Below, piece by piece: positions 1-9,109 of a stretch of DNA of 36,122 nucleotides. The notes under the pieces were generated by a model. It ran no database searches, was not told where the DNA came from, and saw nothing but the letters and a program-made list of their open reading frames with translations. Both the position numbers and the translations under genes were made by a program. The first letter of the stretch is position 1; the number at the start of each line of letters is the position of its first letter. The stretch covers positions 1-36,122 of the forward strand of contig SLJM01000388.1 of assembly GCA_007135085.1 (NCBI GenBank), written 5' to 3'. Source of the stretch: Myxococcales bacterium. GTDB taxonomy: Bacteria; Myxococcota_A; Bradymonadia; Bradymonadales; Bradymonadaceae.

Positions 1-120
1 CACGACAACCCTCACCAGATATGGTCCTCAGGCCATCCCAACTGCTTACTGCCAGGCCAGGGATGGCCTGTGGACCATACGACACGACAACCCTCACCAG
101 ATATGGTCCTCAGGCCATCC
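1..120. repeat. 38-bp direct repeat, 82-bp period
   Basis: Bases 1-38 and 83-120 are identical (starting CACGACAACC and ending CAGGCCATCC). The first copy touches the window edge, so an array may continue to the left. The sequence between the copies is also the partner of an inverted repeat (see 52-129). No gene overlaps it. It could be an intergenic repeat family, or part of a terminator or replication structure beyond the edge. Nothing in the window decides between these. Confidence 0.8.
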
Positions 121-129
121 CTGGCCTGG
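52..129. repeat. Inverted repeat, 28-bp arms
   Basis: Bases 52-79 (CCAGGCCAGG...) and 102-129 (...CCTGGCCTGG) are reverse complements with one mismatch, separated by 22 bases. The right arm overlaps the second direct-repeat copy. The RNA would form a strong long hairpin. It is followed by CTTTTGCC rather than a long T-run, so it is only a weak candidate terminator for a gene to the left of the window. Confidence 0.75.
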
Positions 130-377
130 CTTTTGCCGTTCTACTGTGGCGCGGTGGTCGGCGATGATCCGGCACCGAACCACCTCGATGGTTCGCTACC
201 CCATCACGCAGTTGCGCTGTCGTTTAGCGCATTTGCTGACCCTCTGTAGCCCCAGGCTCCCGGGCACCTCCCCCACCAAGATCGAGAGCTATCTTGATAC
301 GTATCGAGTGGGCCACGGGGGAGAAGACCGGAGAACGGCCCCCCCCGCCGTGGCGGCTCTCCGTTCGGAGATAATTC
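130..377. other. Gene-free stretch
   Basis: No open frame here has a plausible start, codon pattern or recognisable product. The stretch lies downstream of the minus-strand gene at 378-1112. Its one recognisable item is a solo copy of a repeat arm near 289-326. No clear terminator with a T-run was seen for the minus-strand gene. Confidence 0.6.
289..326 (+). repeat. Solo copy of 46-bp terminal repeat arm
   Basis: The core CGTATCGAGTGGGC, followed after a short gap by CGGGGGAG, matches the right arm of the inverted-repeat element at 21218-21698 (arm 21653-21698), with a few differences outside the core. No partner arm is present nearby. It looks like a remnant or solo member of the same dispersed repeat family. 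Confidence 0.6.
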
Positions 378-1112
378 TCACCGCCCAAACCCAAAATGGG
401 CCCAGTCGATCTCGGGCACCGGCAGGTGGGGCTCGAAGAAATAGCCGTGGCGAGAGTGGAGGCCGTAGACGTAGACGAATTCACCGTCGAAGAAGTCTTC
501 CGGGATGGCCAGGCCAAAGGTGTCGTCGTCGATGGAGCCCTCTCGTAAGCCCTGACGGATATCGCCCATCGTATATATCCTTCCCCTCCGGTCGACACCG
601 AGCAGGGGATCGATGGACTCGACGACCATCCACCCCTTCGAGGTCTTGACCTCCGACAGGGCGTGGCTTCGGATGCCGGGCTTGAGATAATTGAGTGGCG
701 AGGACTGGGACTTGAAGATGGCCACCCGACGAACGTCGAAGCCGTAGTGGCGAAGGGCCTGCTCGATAAAGGTGGCCCGATCGTAGCAGCTTCCATAGCC
801 GCGGGCGTCATAATCAGCGACTCGGTGGTCGGTGACCCCTTTGACGAAGGCGTCTCTGGTGCTGGGATAGCGCTCGTAGATGGCGGCCTGCACCTGTGAG
901 ATGCACTCCATTTCATCGCCGTGGTCGTCGATCTGGCCACAGCTGTCGTCGACCCCCAATTTGGCGATGATCTCCCGGTCCTGGTCGGTCACCGTCGTAT
1001 CGACGCCGTTGGCGGACAGGAAGACGGCCACCATCAAAAACGCCCCCATCCCCAGCAGGACACCCCAGGGCCAGATCACGCGGCGAAAAAGTCTCGTTCC
1101 CCTTCGAAACAT
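378..1112 (-). CDS. Membrane-anchored transglutaminase-like protein
   Basis: A 244-residue protein with a single N-terminal membrane segment (about residues 12-34, preceded by Arg) that probably anchors it facing the periplasm. The body shows the papain-like transglutaminase triad in order: Cys109 in GSCYDRA, His150 in IRSHALSEV and Asp168 in VESIDP. Bacterial transglutaminase-like proteins act as cysteine peptidases, amidases or peptide cross-linkers; the substrate cannot be read here. The ATG at 1112 is preceded on the minus strand by a G-run (GTGGGGGG) about 7 bases upstream, which serves as a ribosome site. It lies 165 bp downstream of the Cys-rich lipoprotein on the same strand and may be co-transcribed with it. 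The fold call is fairly sure; the reaction is not known. Confidence 0.75.
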   Translation of the reverse strand: MFRRGTRLFRRVIWPWGVLLGMGAFLMVAVFLSANGVDTTVTDQDREIIAKLGVDDSCGQIDDHGDEMECISQVQAAIYERYPSTRDAFVKGVTDHRVADYDARGYGSCYDRATFIEQALRHYGFDVRRVAIFKSQSSPLNYLKPGIRSHALSEVKTSKGWMVVESIDPLLGVDRRGRIYTMGDIRQGLREGSIDDDTFGLAIPEDFFDGEFVYVYGLHSRHGYFFEPHLPVPEIDWAHFGFGR

Positions 1113-1277
1113 AGTAATGCCCCCCCACTTTCAGGCTGATCTATCCCCTGGTCGATCTGTCGAATGCGCCGACGGATTCCCCGATGCCGATCTGGATCGG
1201 TAGCCAGAAGAGCTCGGGGCGCCGCGTCTCCTATGAACCTAGATCCCGGAGAGCGTCGAGGAAAGGCTCGGTCGAGA

Positions 1278-2681
1278 TCAACAATCCTCGGGATAGCTAC
1301 ACACCGCTCCGGAGGGAATGCCGAAAATAATGCAGCATATCTGGCCTGAGGAGCAGTCGCTGCCGCTGCCGCATTCGCAGCCCCCAAACCAGGAGTCACA
1401 TGATTCGGAGGGGCATTCCTCATCGTCGGAGCAGACCGCCGTACCGGCCGGGCGACACTCGGTGCCCACGCAGAGTTCGTCGGAGGCGCAATGCCAGTCG
1501 GCGGTGCACTGGACGCATTCCTGACTGACACAGTGGGGATAGTTGGCCGACTGGCAATCGCCGCTATTCATACACTGCACACATTGGCCGTCGTAATTGC
1601 ACACGTCGTTGCCGGCGCAGTCATTATTACTGCTGCACTCCACGCATTGATTCTGGGAGTTGCAATATTCACTTGCCCCACAATGGAAATCGAATTCGCA
1701 TTGGGCACAGAAATAGGGCTCGCTGGCGGTGACGCAAACCTGGCCGGTGCCACAATCGTCATTCTGCACACATTCGCGGCAGACCCCGGGCCCCGTATCG
1801 CAGACTCCGGAGCAATGGGAGTCGTACAGACAGCTCACGCAGGTCTCGTCAGACTCTCGGCAATAACCGCCGGGGCAATCGTCGTCGTGCTGACATCCCA
1901 CGCACTGGTTGGTGTCGGTATCGCATTCCTCTTCACCGGAGCAGTCGTCGTTGTCGACACAGCCCACGCATTGACCCTCGTGGCAGATGGGCTCGTCGCA
2001 ATCGTCGGCGCTCAGGCATTGGACGCAGTCGTAGATATCGAGATCGCAGACCCCGGCGGGACAATGGCCGTCGTTGCTGCAGCGCACGCAGACGTTATTC
2101 TCCGTATCGCAGGCCGGGGTGGCAGGTCCGGGGCAGACGCTGTCGTCGAGACATTCCACGCACTCCCGGGTGTCGGGATGGCAGATCAGGCCGTCACAAT
2201 GGGCGGTCTGAGTACATTCGACACAGGCCGGCACCTCACCGCTCGTATCACAGGCCCCGTCGTCACAATCGTCGTCGTTGGCGCAGGGCACGCAATGGCC
2301 AGACGCTGTATAACAGACCCCGTCGTCGCAGTGTTCATCATCGGTGCAGGCCGGTACGCACTCACCATGGACGGGATCGCAGACCACGCCGGCCTTATTG
2401 CAATCCTCGTCCTGGGAGCACTCCGGGGGCAGATCGATGACGTCCGCGTCTTGTTGCCCGCCGTCGGGATCGCCGCCGCCGTCGGCGTCTTGCCCGCCGT
2501 TTTGATTGTGGTCGACGTCATCGCCGCCGGCGTCCAACTCTCCGTTGCCGCCATTTTCGCCGTTGTCGCCGTTGGGATCATCGAGGGTTCCCTCGGCACA
2601 CCCCATGGTCAACGCGATGACCATGATGACCATCGCCAGCACTGCCTGCACCCGGGAAGTCATTGTTTTTCCGTTATTCAT
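1278..2681 (-). CDS. Cys-rich repeat lipoprotein (paralogue 1)
   Basis: A 467-residue probable lipoprotein. The signal peptide (residues 1-27) ends in the lipobox LTMGC with Cys28. An Asp/Gly/Asn-rich acidic linker follows to about residue 85. The rest is a chain of short repeats, about 18-22 residues each, of the type C-x2-D-x-(D/H)-C-x(4-6)-C-x(4-6)-C, ending in a Gly/Ser/Cys-rich tail. Such secreted disulfide-rich repeats are common in Myxococcota-type surface proteins; the function is unknown, with ligand binding or adhesion possible. It is a clear paralogue of 21776-23308, with the same architecture and repeat type. The start is taken at 2681; the ATG at 2663 (MTSRV...) is a possible alternative. 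It is divergent from the 962-residue lipoprotein, with a 275-bp shared upstream region. Note that the reverse strand is open over almost the whole gene because of codon bias. Confidence 0.85.
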   Translation of the reverse strand: MNNGKTMTSRVQAVLAMVIMVIALTMGCAEGTLDDPNGDNGENGGNGELDAGGDDVDHNQNGGQDADGGGDPDGGQQDADVIDLPPECSQDEDCNKAGVVCDPVHGECVPACTDDEHCDDGVCYTASGHCVPCANDDDCDDGACDTSGEVPACVECTQTAHCDGLICHPDTRECVECLDDSVCPGPATPACDTENNVCVRCSNDGHCPAGVCDLDIYDCVQCLSADDCDEPICHEGQCVGCVDNDDCSGEEECDTDTNQCVGCQHDDDCPGGYCRESDETCVSCLYDSHCSGVCDTGPGVCRECVQNDDCGTGQVCVTASEPYFCAQCEFDFHCGASEYCNSQNQCVECSSNNDCAGNDVCNYDGQCVQCMNSGDCQSANYPHCVSQECVQCTADWHCASDELCVGTECRPAGTAVCSDDEECPSESCDSWFGGCECGSGSDCSSGQICCIIFGIPSGAVCSYPEDC

Positions 2682-2956
2682 CGCCTATTCCATCTGAAAC
2701 TATGGGCCAATTGGCGCCCATTGTGACGGAATTGGACCCACGTGACAAATGGTATAGGGCAAATGCGTAGGATCGGTGTCTGTCGGCAGTCCGATGACTT
2801 TGCCGAGACCGACGATCCGGGACTCACCACCGGAGGCTCCGAAGGATGACAAGGTTTTTTGAATATTCTTTGCCTATTCCCGTCTCTCGGCAGAGTTTCG
2901 ACGAGCGACAAAGCTGCTTTTACCCCGACCACTTCCCAAAAAAACAAGATTAAGAA

Positions 2957-5845
2957 ATGACGAATTGGCGTAGAAATCTGATGGTTTCGGTGACACTCAT
3001 TTTTTTGGCATCCGTCGGTTGTGGCGGCGACGACCCTGTGCCGATTATCCTCAACACAGATAGCCCGGTCGATGCAGGCTTCCAGGACACCGACGTCGAC
3101 CAGGACGAGCCGGACGCCCAGCTACCACCAGAACCGGCAGAGATCGCCGTCACCTCGGGACCGATCACCCTTGGCGAGGGCGACGAAATCTGGCTCGACG
3201 CCTGGGTTATCGGCGATAATGGCGAGGTTCTCGACGAGCTGACGCCCACCTGGCAGCCCGCGGAAGGGACCACCCCCGAGGGGTTTACGATCAGCGCCGA
3301 CGGCCATGTCGTCGCCGTCGGTCCGGCCCCGGGCGGTGGCTCGGTGGAGGCCGTCTACGACGATCTGACCTCCGCGCCGGTGGCCATCGAGGTCGTCGAT
3401 CCCACCGTCTGCCCTGAAGTATGCACGGGAGGACAGATCTGCGACGTCGACACCCAGCAATGCGTCTGCCCCGAGTTGACCCACCTCTGCGATGATGTCT
3501 GCGTCGACTCCACCTCGGTGGAACATTGCGGCACTCAATGCTCGCCATGCCAGGCAGACAACGGGTTTACGCCGATCTGCGAAGACCTTCAATGCCAGGC
3601 CATCTGCGAGGCACCGAAGATGGCCTGCGACAACATCTGCACAAGCTGCCCCGACGTCGAACAGGCGGTGGACTTTGGCTGTGACGGCCAGCAATGCGTA
3701 GTCACCGCCTGTGAGGCAGGCTTTGAAGTCTGCGACCAGGGATGCTGCGATGAATTTGGCGCCGAGCTCGTCGAGGGCGGGGGCTCCCGGGTTCGCGGTC
3801 GAATCGATATCGCCATGGACTCCGACAAGAACCCGCACCTGGTGTTCTTCGATCGCATCGATTCAATGCTCAAATACGCCCATCATGACGGCGCCGACTG
3901 GACCGTGGAAACCCTGGATTTCATCTACGAGCCCACGGGCACCACGCCGGAAGGGTCATCCGATGAGGAGGGGCGTATTCACCCCTCCATCGCCGTCGAC
4001 TCCCAGGACAACCCCCACGTGGCCTACCGAAATGCCGACGAGGGCTTGAAATATGCCTATCATGACGGCACGGCCTGGACGTTGGAGCTCATCGACTCCA
4101 CCACCAATAACTGGGGCAATGTCGTCGCCGGTCAGGGCAGCGCCATTGTGCTCGACGACGATGACCACCCTCATATCACCGCTTTTTCCTACGGCAGCGC
4201 CGACGCCGATATCCGTCTGATGAGTTTTGACGGCACGGAGTGGACGGCCCACGATATTGGCGAGGGCTTTGCGGTCGCCACCGCCCTGGCCATCGACGAC
4301 GACGATCGCTTCCACGTGCTCTATCGTCGCAACGCCGAGGGCTCAAACCACGAATTGGTCTACGCCCACCGACATCTCGAAGACGACCAGGAGTGGGAAG
4401 AAGAAAAGACCTTTGAGATTAACTGGAATCGCCGCCCCTTCGATATGGCCGTCGATTCCAACGGCACGGCGGCCATCGCCTTTTCCGCCAATCTGGACAC
4501 CAGTGAGATCGAGGTCCACGAAAATTCTCAGGGAAGCTGGAACTCTACGATTATCGACGGATCTAACGTGACGACCAACTGGGCAGAAATAAACGCCGCC
4601 TTCGACGATCAGGGAGAGATCCTGGTGAGCTATCGCGGCAACGATCCGGACTCGGACATGCGGGGCCTGATTCTGGCGCGACAGGTCAGCGGCCAATGGC
4701 AGCGACAATTCGTCGCCGAGCTAGATACAGGGCCGCCCACCCCCTATCACGGCCTGACCGTCGACGAGGACAACCGTTTGCACCTGGCCTACCGAGACTC
4801 GGCGTTCAGCAGCGTGGTCTGGACTCACCTCGACGATAGCCAGCAATGGCAGAGCGACGTCGCCTACTCACCGGAGCCCCTGGTCGGTACGCGAAGCTCC
4901 CTGGTCCGCCTGGGCGACGGCACCGTCCACGCCCTTTATTGGGACGCCTCCAATGAGCGTATTCGCCACGCCCGACGCATCGCCGAAGACAGCTGGCAGA
5001 TCGACACGGTCTCGATCACCGCCGAGGCATTGGCATCCATGAGCCGCCTACAGCAGGGCAGCGACGATTCGCTTCATTTTGTCTATCGCGAAGATGGCTC
5101 CCCTCGGCGGATGTTTTATATGTGGTACGACGGCAGCCAATGGCACGAAGAACTCATCGAAGACAGAGTCCAGGCCCTGGGGCCGAAGGCCTTCGTCCTC
5201 GACGCCAACGACGAGCCCCACGTGCTCTACCAATGGTCGCTGTCGCTCAGCAGCCCGACGGAATTGCGCTGGGCCCATCTCGACGGCGGCGACTGGGTCA
5301 TCGAAGAGCTCGAAGCCTCGATCCACCTGGCCAATCAAGCCATCCTACAGGTCGACTCCCAGGGTCATCGACACTTCGCCAGCGCCCTGGGCGCCGATCT
5401 TTATTATGTCTTTCATGACGGCGCTGAGTGGACCGAGGAGGTCGTCGATAACCCGGGACCCACCATTGAGGAGCTGACCTTTCTCCTCGCCGACGACACG
5501 CCGATCATCACCTACGCACGCACCTTTTCGATCAACTTTAGCGCCACCGGAGCGATCTATGTGGCCCAACGGGACGGCGCGGACTGGGAGATCGAGGTCC
5601 TCGACGACGTCTTCGCCCCCGATCGCAGAAATATGGTCATCGGCGACGACGGCACGCTCTACCTGACCTATTACGATGAGCATACGGGCCACTTGATGCT
5701 CACCACCTGGGACGGCGCCCAGTGGCAATCGGAACAACTCATCGTCGACGCCATCGCCGGCGGGCTGGTCATCGATGAGGACGGGCAGTTGCATATCGGT
5801 TTTTATACGCCCGAGACACGGGGCTATTATTACCTGACCTATTGA
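2957..5845 (+). CDS. Large lipoprotein with propeller-like repeats
   Basis: A 962-residue probable lipoprotein: signal peptide with lipobox ASVGC (Cys22), then an Asp/Pro-rich linker. An Ig-like (bacterial Big-type) stretch covers about residues 50-145, a Cys-rich region about 150-275, and at least ten loosely conserved repeats of about 50-60 residues run from about 285 to the end. Each repeat contains a D-x-x-x-x-P-H-(L/V) strand followed by an (A/R)-x-x-D-G-x-x-W turn, for example DSDKNPHLVFF and YAHHDGADWT. This pattern suggests one or two beta-propellers on the cell surface. Binding partner or enzyme activity is unknown; no catalytic motif was seen. No strong ribosome site precedes the ATG (AAGAA only). 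It is divergent from the Cys-rich lipoprotein at 1278-2681 and followed by an intrinsic terminator. Confidence 0.85.
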   Translation: MTNWRRNLMVSVTLIFLASVGCGGDDPVPIILNTDSPVDAGFQDTDVDQDEPDAQLPPEPAEIAVTSGPITLGEGDEIWLDAWVIGDNGEVLDELTPTWQPAEGTTPEGFTISADGHVVAVGPAPGGGSVEAVYDDLTSAPVAIEVVDPTVCPEVCTGGQICDVDTQQCVCPELTHLCDDVCVDSTSVEHCGTQCSPCQADNGFTPICEDLQCQAICEAPKMACDNICTSCPDVEQAVDFGCDGQQCVVTACEAGFEVCDQGCCDEFGAELVEGGGSRVRGRIDIAMDSDKNPHLVFFDRIDSMLKYAHHDGADWTVETLDFIYEPTGTTPEGSSDEEGRIHPSIAVDSQDNPHVAYRNADEGLKYAYHDGTAWTLELIDSTTNNWGNVVAGQGSAIVLDDDDHPHITAFSYGSADADIRLMSFDGTEWTAHDIGEGFAVATALAIDDDDRFHVLYRRNAEGSNHELVYAHRHLEDDQEWEEEKTFEINWNRRPFDMAVDSNGTAAIAFSANLDTSEIEVHENSQGSWNSTIIDGSNVTTNWAEINAAFDDQGEILVSYRGNDPDSDMRGLILARQVSGQWQRQFVAELDTGPPTPYHGLTVDEDNRLHLAYRDSAFSSVVWTHLDDSQQWQSDVAYSPEPLVGTRSSLVRLGDGTVHALYWDASNERIRHARRIAEDSWQIDTVSITAEALASMSRLQQGSDDSLHFVYREDGSPRRMFYMWYDGSQWHEELIEDRVQALGPKAFVLDANDEPHVLYQWSLSLSSPTELRWAHLDGGDWVIEELEASIHLANQAILQVDSQGHRHFASALGADLYYVFHDGAEWTEEVVDNPGPTIEELTFLLADDTPIITYARTFSINFSATGAIYVAQRDGADWEIEVLDDVFAPDRRNMVIGDDGTLYLTYYDEHTGHLMLTTWDGAQWQSEQLIVDAIAGGLVIDEDGQLHIGFYTPETRGYYYLTY

Positions 5846-5866
5846 CCGGTGCCCCTTGAGCGAAGT

Positions 5867-5905
5867 AAACGCCGCCGTCCCCTCTTCGGGAACGGCGGCG
5901 TTTTG
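5867..5905 (+). terminator. Intrinsic terminator after 962-aa lipoprotein
   Basis: A 12-bp GC-rich stem, AAACGCCGCCGT (5867-5878) pairing with ACGGCGGCGTTT (5892-5903), extended inwards by CCC/GGG around a short loop and followed by TTTTG. It begins 22 bases after the stop codon at 5845 and separates this gene from the permease. Confidence 0.85.
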
Positions 5906-5982
5906 TCATCTGGGGGGACTTCTGCTTTGCCTTGACGCCGACGCCGACGCCGATGCAACGTTAACCGCACGGTGTTCACTGA

Positions 5983-8394
5983 TTGAAGTACGGAGTAGAC
6001 GTCATCGCGGAGAAAAAGTTACGTCGAGAACTCGGATTCTGGGACGCCCTGACCATCGGGGTGGGCACCATGATCGGCGCCGGCATCTTCCTGCTGGCCG
6101 GCACCGCCTTGGAGCTGACCGGCCCGGCGGCCATCCTGTCCTTCGTCGGTGCCGGCATTGTCTGCGCCATGACGGCGGCGAGCACCGCTGAATTGGCCAC
6201 GGGGATGCCCAAGTCGGGGGGCGATTATTATTTCGTCTCCCGCTCTCTGGGGCCCATGTTCGGCGCCATCAGCGGCGTCGGTATCTGGCTGAGCCTGACC
6301 TTTGCCATCGCCTTTTATCTGGTGGGCATGGGCGAATATATCCTGCAGGTCTTTCGCGAGATCGGCGCCCGGGTGGAGATGCTCGATTTCCTGACGCAGA
6401 CGCCGGTGGCGGCGGCCGCCGTGGTCGGCGGTGCCCTGCTGGTGCTGCTCAACGTCATCGGCGCCAAGCAGTCGGGACGGGCCCAATTCTATGTGGTCAT
6501 CACCCTCCTGGTCATCCTGGGAGTGATCACTCTGGTGGGCTTTACCCACGTGGACCTGAGCAACCTGACCCCCGTCTTTGCCGAGGGTACGACGCCCGTC
6601 TTTTCGACAACCGCCCTGGTCTTCGTCTCCTTTTTGGGGTTTGTAAAAATCGCCGCCGTCTCCGAGGAGATCGAAAACCCGGCGGTCAACCTGCCGCGCA
6701 CTCTGATCGGCTCGGTGATCATCGTCACCATCCTCTATGTCTCGATCCTGATCGTCTTGGGCGGCATGTTCAGCCACCGCGAGATCGGCGCTCTTAGCGA
6801 CCCGCTGTCGGAGGCGGGCAATATTATGTTCGGCCCCCTGGGGGCTCTGGCGGTCATCGCCGCCGGCCTTTTGGCGACCATGTCATCGGCCAACGCCAGC
6901 ATCCTGGCCGCCTCGCGGATCAACCTGGCCATGGCCCGCGATCGCATGGCGCCGGGCTTTTTCGCCAAGATCCACCGCAATTTTTTGACCCCTCATCGAG
7001 CGATCTTGATCACCGGCGCCCTGGCGCTGATCTTTATCACCCTCGACGATCTGGCCCTTCTGGCCAAGATCGCAAGTGTGTTGCAGCTCTATAGCTACGC
7101 CGCCCTCAATATCGGCTGTGTCATCCTGCGGGCCGCCGATCCGGACTGGTACAGGCCGGCCTACCGGGCGCCGGGCTATCCCTTCGTGCAGCTCTTCGCC
7201 GCCTTTGCCTGCCTGGTCATCATCTATTATTCCGGCTTTTGGCCCATCATGGCCGTCGTGGGATTGGTGGTCATGAGCCTGGCCTGGTATTTCGTGGTGG
7301 CTCGCAGCAACATCGACATCATCCACAGCCTTCCCTTTATGAAGGAGCGCTGGAAGTCGATCGGCCTGGCAGCCTTCTTCTACCGCCCTCCCACGCCGAC
7401 GGCCGAAGAGGCAAAAGAAGAAGCCCCCATCGTGGCCCGCCGCCGAATCGAGCCCTATTCGGCGCGAAACGTGGTCGTCGCCATGGCCAATCCGAAACAC
7501 GAACGGGATCTTCTCGAATTGGGCACCCTTATCGCCCGGGGCGTCGAAGAACGGGGCAAGGTATTTGGTCTCCACGTGGTGCGCGTGCCCCTTCAAACCA
7601 CCCTCGATGCAGCTCGAACTCAGGTGGAGAATCAAAAATCGGTGCAGCGTATCCGCGGCGTGATCGACGAGGTCAGCGTCGCCACGGCCGACGATCCCCT
7701 GATGCCCGAGATCAAAACGGTGCCCACCGTGGCCCACGATCCCTTCGCGGTGATGCTCGACGAATCAAGAGATCTGGGCGGCGATATGCTGCTCATGGGC
7801 TGGGAGGGCGGCTTTAATATCGGCCGCATCTACGAGAGCCCCGTCCAGGGTCTGATCCGAGAAGCCACCTCCGATATGGCGATGCTAAAAGATCGAGGGC
7901 TGGAGCGGCTCGACAATATCTTGCTCCCCTGGGGTGGCGGGGTCCACGCCCGGCTGGGCCTGGAGATCGCCGCCCGCATCGCCCGCTCCACGGGCGCCAA
8001 GATTCATCTCTTGAGAGTGGTCAAGCCCGAGGTGGACGTGGAGGTGGAAGAACAGAAGGTGGTCGCCGCCGCCATGGAGATCGTGGATTCCGTCGTCGAG
8101 CGCGGTGACGTGGAGGTGGTCTATCACGTCCAGCGGGCCCGCCGGGTCACCGAGGGGGTCAAAAACCAACTGGACACCATGGATTACGATCTGGTCATCA
8201 TCGGCGCCTCTCGCGAATGGCAGATGCGAAACGTCCTCTTCGGCTCCATTCCCGACGTCATCGCCGACCAGGCTCCCTGCTCGGTGCTCATGGTCCGTCG
8301 CTACCTGCCCCAGCACTGGTCGTTTAAGGCCACGGAAGGCATCAAACGCCTGCGCGAGGGGGCGGGCTTTACGACCTCCCCCGAGGAGAGTTGA
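5983..8394 (+). CDS. APC-family permease with two C-terminal USP domains
   Basis: An 803-residue protein. Residues about 10-455 form a 12-helix amino acid-polyamine-cation (APC) transporter, with the typical first-helix motif GVGTMIGAGIF and a following TGPAAIL. The cytoplasmic tail holds two universal stress protein-like domains at about 495-630 and 642-780; the second has the nucleotide-site start IIGAS near residue 738 and a later FGSIPD. In this family the USP tails are thought to bind ATP or AMP and gate an amino-acid or cation transporter; the substrate here is unknown. The frame has no ATG before the first helix, so the start is taken as TTG at 5983, without a clear Shine-Dalgarno. The next ATG would delete part of helix 1. 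It is probably co-transcribed with the DUF2231-like gene 72 bp downstream. Confidence 0.85.
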   Translation: MKYGVDVIAEKKLRRELGFWDALTIGVGTMIGAGIFLLAGTALELTGPAAILSFVGAGIVCAMTAASTAELATGMPKSGGDYYFVSRSLGPMFGAISGVGIWLSLTFAIAFYLVGMGEYILQVFREIGARVEMLDFLTQTPVAAAAVVGGALLVLLNVIGAKQSGRAQFYVVITLLVILGVITLVGFTHVDLSNLTPVFAEGTTPVFSTTALVFVSFLGFVKIAAVSEEIENPAVNLPRTLIGSVIIVTILYVSILIVLGGMFSHREIGALSDPLSEAGNIMFGPLGALAVIAAGLLATMSSANASILAASRINLAMARDRMAPGFFAKIHRNFLTPHRAILITGALALIFITLDDLALLAKIASVLQLYSYAALNIGCVILRAADPDWYRPAYRAPGYPFVQLFAAFACLVIIYYSGFWPIMAVVGLVVMSLAWYFVVARSNIDIIHSLPFMKERWKSIGLAAFFYRPPTPTAEEAKEEAPIVARRRIEPYSARNVVVAMANPKHERDLLELGTLIARGVEERGKVFGLHVVRVPLQTTLDAARTQVENQKSVQRIRGVIDEVSVATADDPLMPEIKTVPTVAHDPFAVMLDESRDLGGDMLLMGWEGGFNIGRIYESPVQGLIREATSDMAMLKDRGLERLDNILLPWGGGVHARLGLEIAARIARSTGAKIHLLRVVKPEVDVEVEEQKVVAAAMEIVDSVVERGDVEVVYHVQRARRVTEGVKNQLDTMDYDLVIIGASREWQMRNVLFGSIPDVIADQAPCSVLMVRRYLPQHWSFKATEGIKRLREGAGFTTSPEES

Positions 8395-8466
8395 GGAGTT
8401 GTCCGGCGGCGGGCAGTTCGTAGATTTAATCGAAGAACTCACGCCACCGCTGAGGGGGACGAAAGT

Positions 8467-9102
8467 ATGGACATCAGACTCCACGAATTTCACGCCATGT
8501 TGACCCATTTTCCCATCGCATTGCTCCCCATGGCCGTGGGCGCCGACCTGGTTGGTCGACTCACCGACAGCGACGAGCTGCGCTCCCTGGCCAGGACGGC
8601 CACCCCCGTGGCCACGGTGGCCCTGGCCACCGCCGGCAAGGCGGGGCTCATCGCCGAGCAGGCCGTTCGCGCCGAAGGCGAAGCCCAGACCCTGCTTGCC
8701 CGCCATCGAAATCTCAACCTCTTGGTTTTGGATACGGCGATCGGCATGTCCCTCTATCGCCTCCGCCGCCACCGCCCGTCGACGGCCTACCTGGCCGTCG
8801 GGCTCGGCGCAGTGACCATGATGTTTTACTCCGCGTATCTGGGCGGAAATATCGTCTATCACAAGGGAGTGGGCGTCGAATCGGCAGGAGGCGTAAGGAC
8901 CGAGCGCTCTCCCCATTTTCGCTGGTCCAAGCTCGGTCGTTTTGCAGGCGCTGCCATCACCAACCTGAGAGACGAATTCAAATATCTGGCCCGCCTCTTC
9001 TCCCCCCGGGGAGCGAGGCTTCCCAGGGCCGATGATTTCGGCGAGGCCATCGAAGAGGAAATGGACCGAGGAGATATTCTGCCGGCACCTCCTCAGTCAT
9101 AA
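8467..9102 (+). CDS. DUF2231-like membrane protein
   Basis: A 211-residue protein with the N-terminal HEFHAMLTHFPIAL signature, which resembles the H-x(4)-HFPIAL motif of DUF2231/COG4244 predicted membrane proteins. About four hydrophobic segments follow (near residues 10-32, 50-65, 80-95 and 100-125), then a hydrophilic tail from about 130. The paired histidines near the membrane suggest haem or metal binding, but this is unproven for the family. GAGGGGG lies about 9 bases before the ATG. It lies 72 bp after the permease on the same strand, probably in the same transcript, and converges with the macroglobulin gene, with only 7 bp between the ends. Confidence 0.75.
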   Translation: MDIRLHEFHAMLTHFPIALLPMAVGADLVGRLTDSDELRSLARTATPVATVALATAGKAGLIAEQAVRAEGEAQTLLARHRNLNLLVLDTAIGMSLYRLRRHRPSTAYLAVGLGAVTMMFYSAYLGGNIVYHKGVGVESAGGVRTERSPHFRWSKLGRFAGAAITNLRDEFKYLARLFSPRGARLPRADDFGEAIEEEMDRGDILPAPPQS

Positions 9103-9109
9103 ACCTCCC

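Noticed and set aside
1-129. CRISPR array at the window edge
   Set aside because: Only two repeat copies, with a spacer that is itself complementary to the repeat and no cas genes; not a CRISPR.
1491-2726. 411-codon plus-strand open frame
   Set aside because: It lies antisense to the Cys-rich lipoprotein, whose signal peptide and repeats are clear. Its Val/Ala/Ile-rich product is the expected shadow of Asp/Cys/Gly-rich codons read backwards.
5911-5926. -24/-12-like sequence TGGGGGGACTTCTGCT before the permease
   Set aside because: Only TGG and TGC match and the G-run is fortuitous. Kept as a remark in a finding but not called as a promoter.
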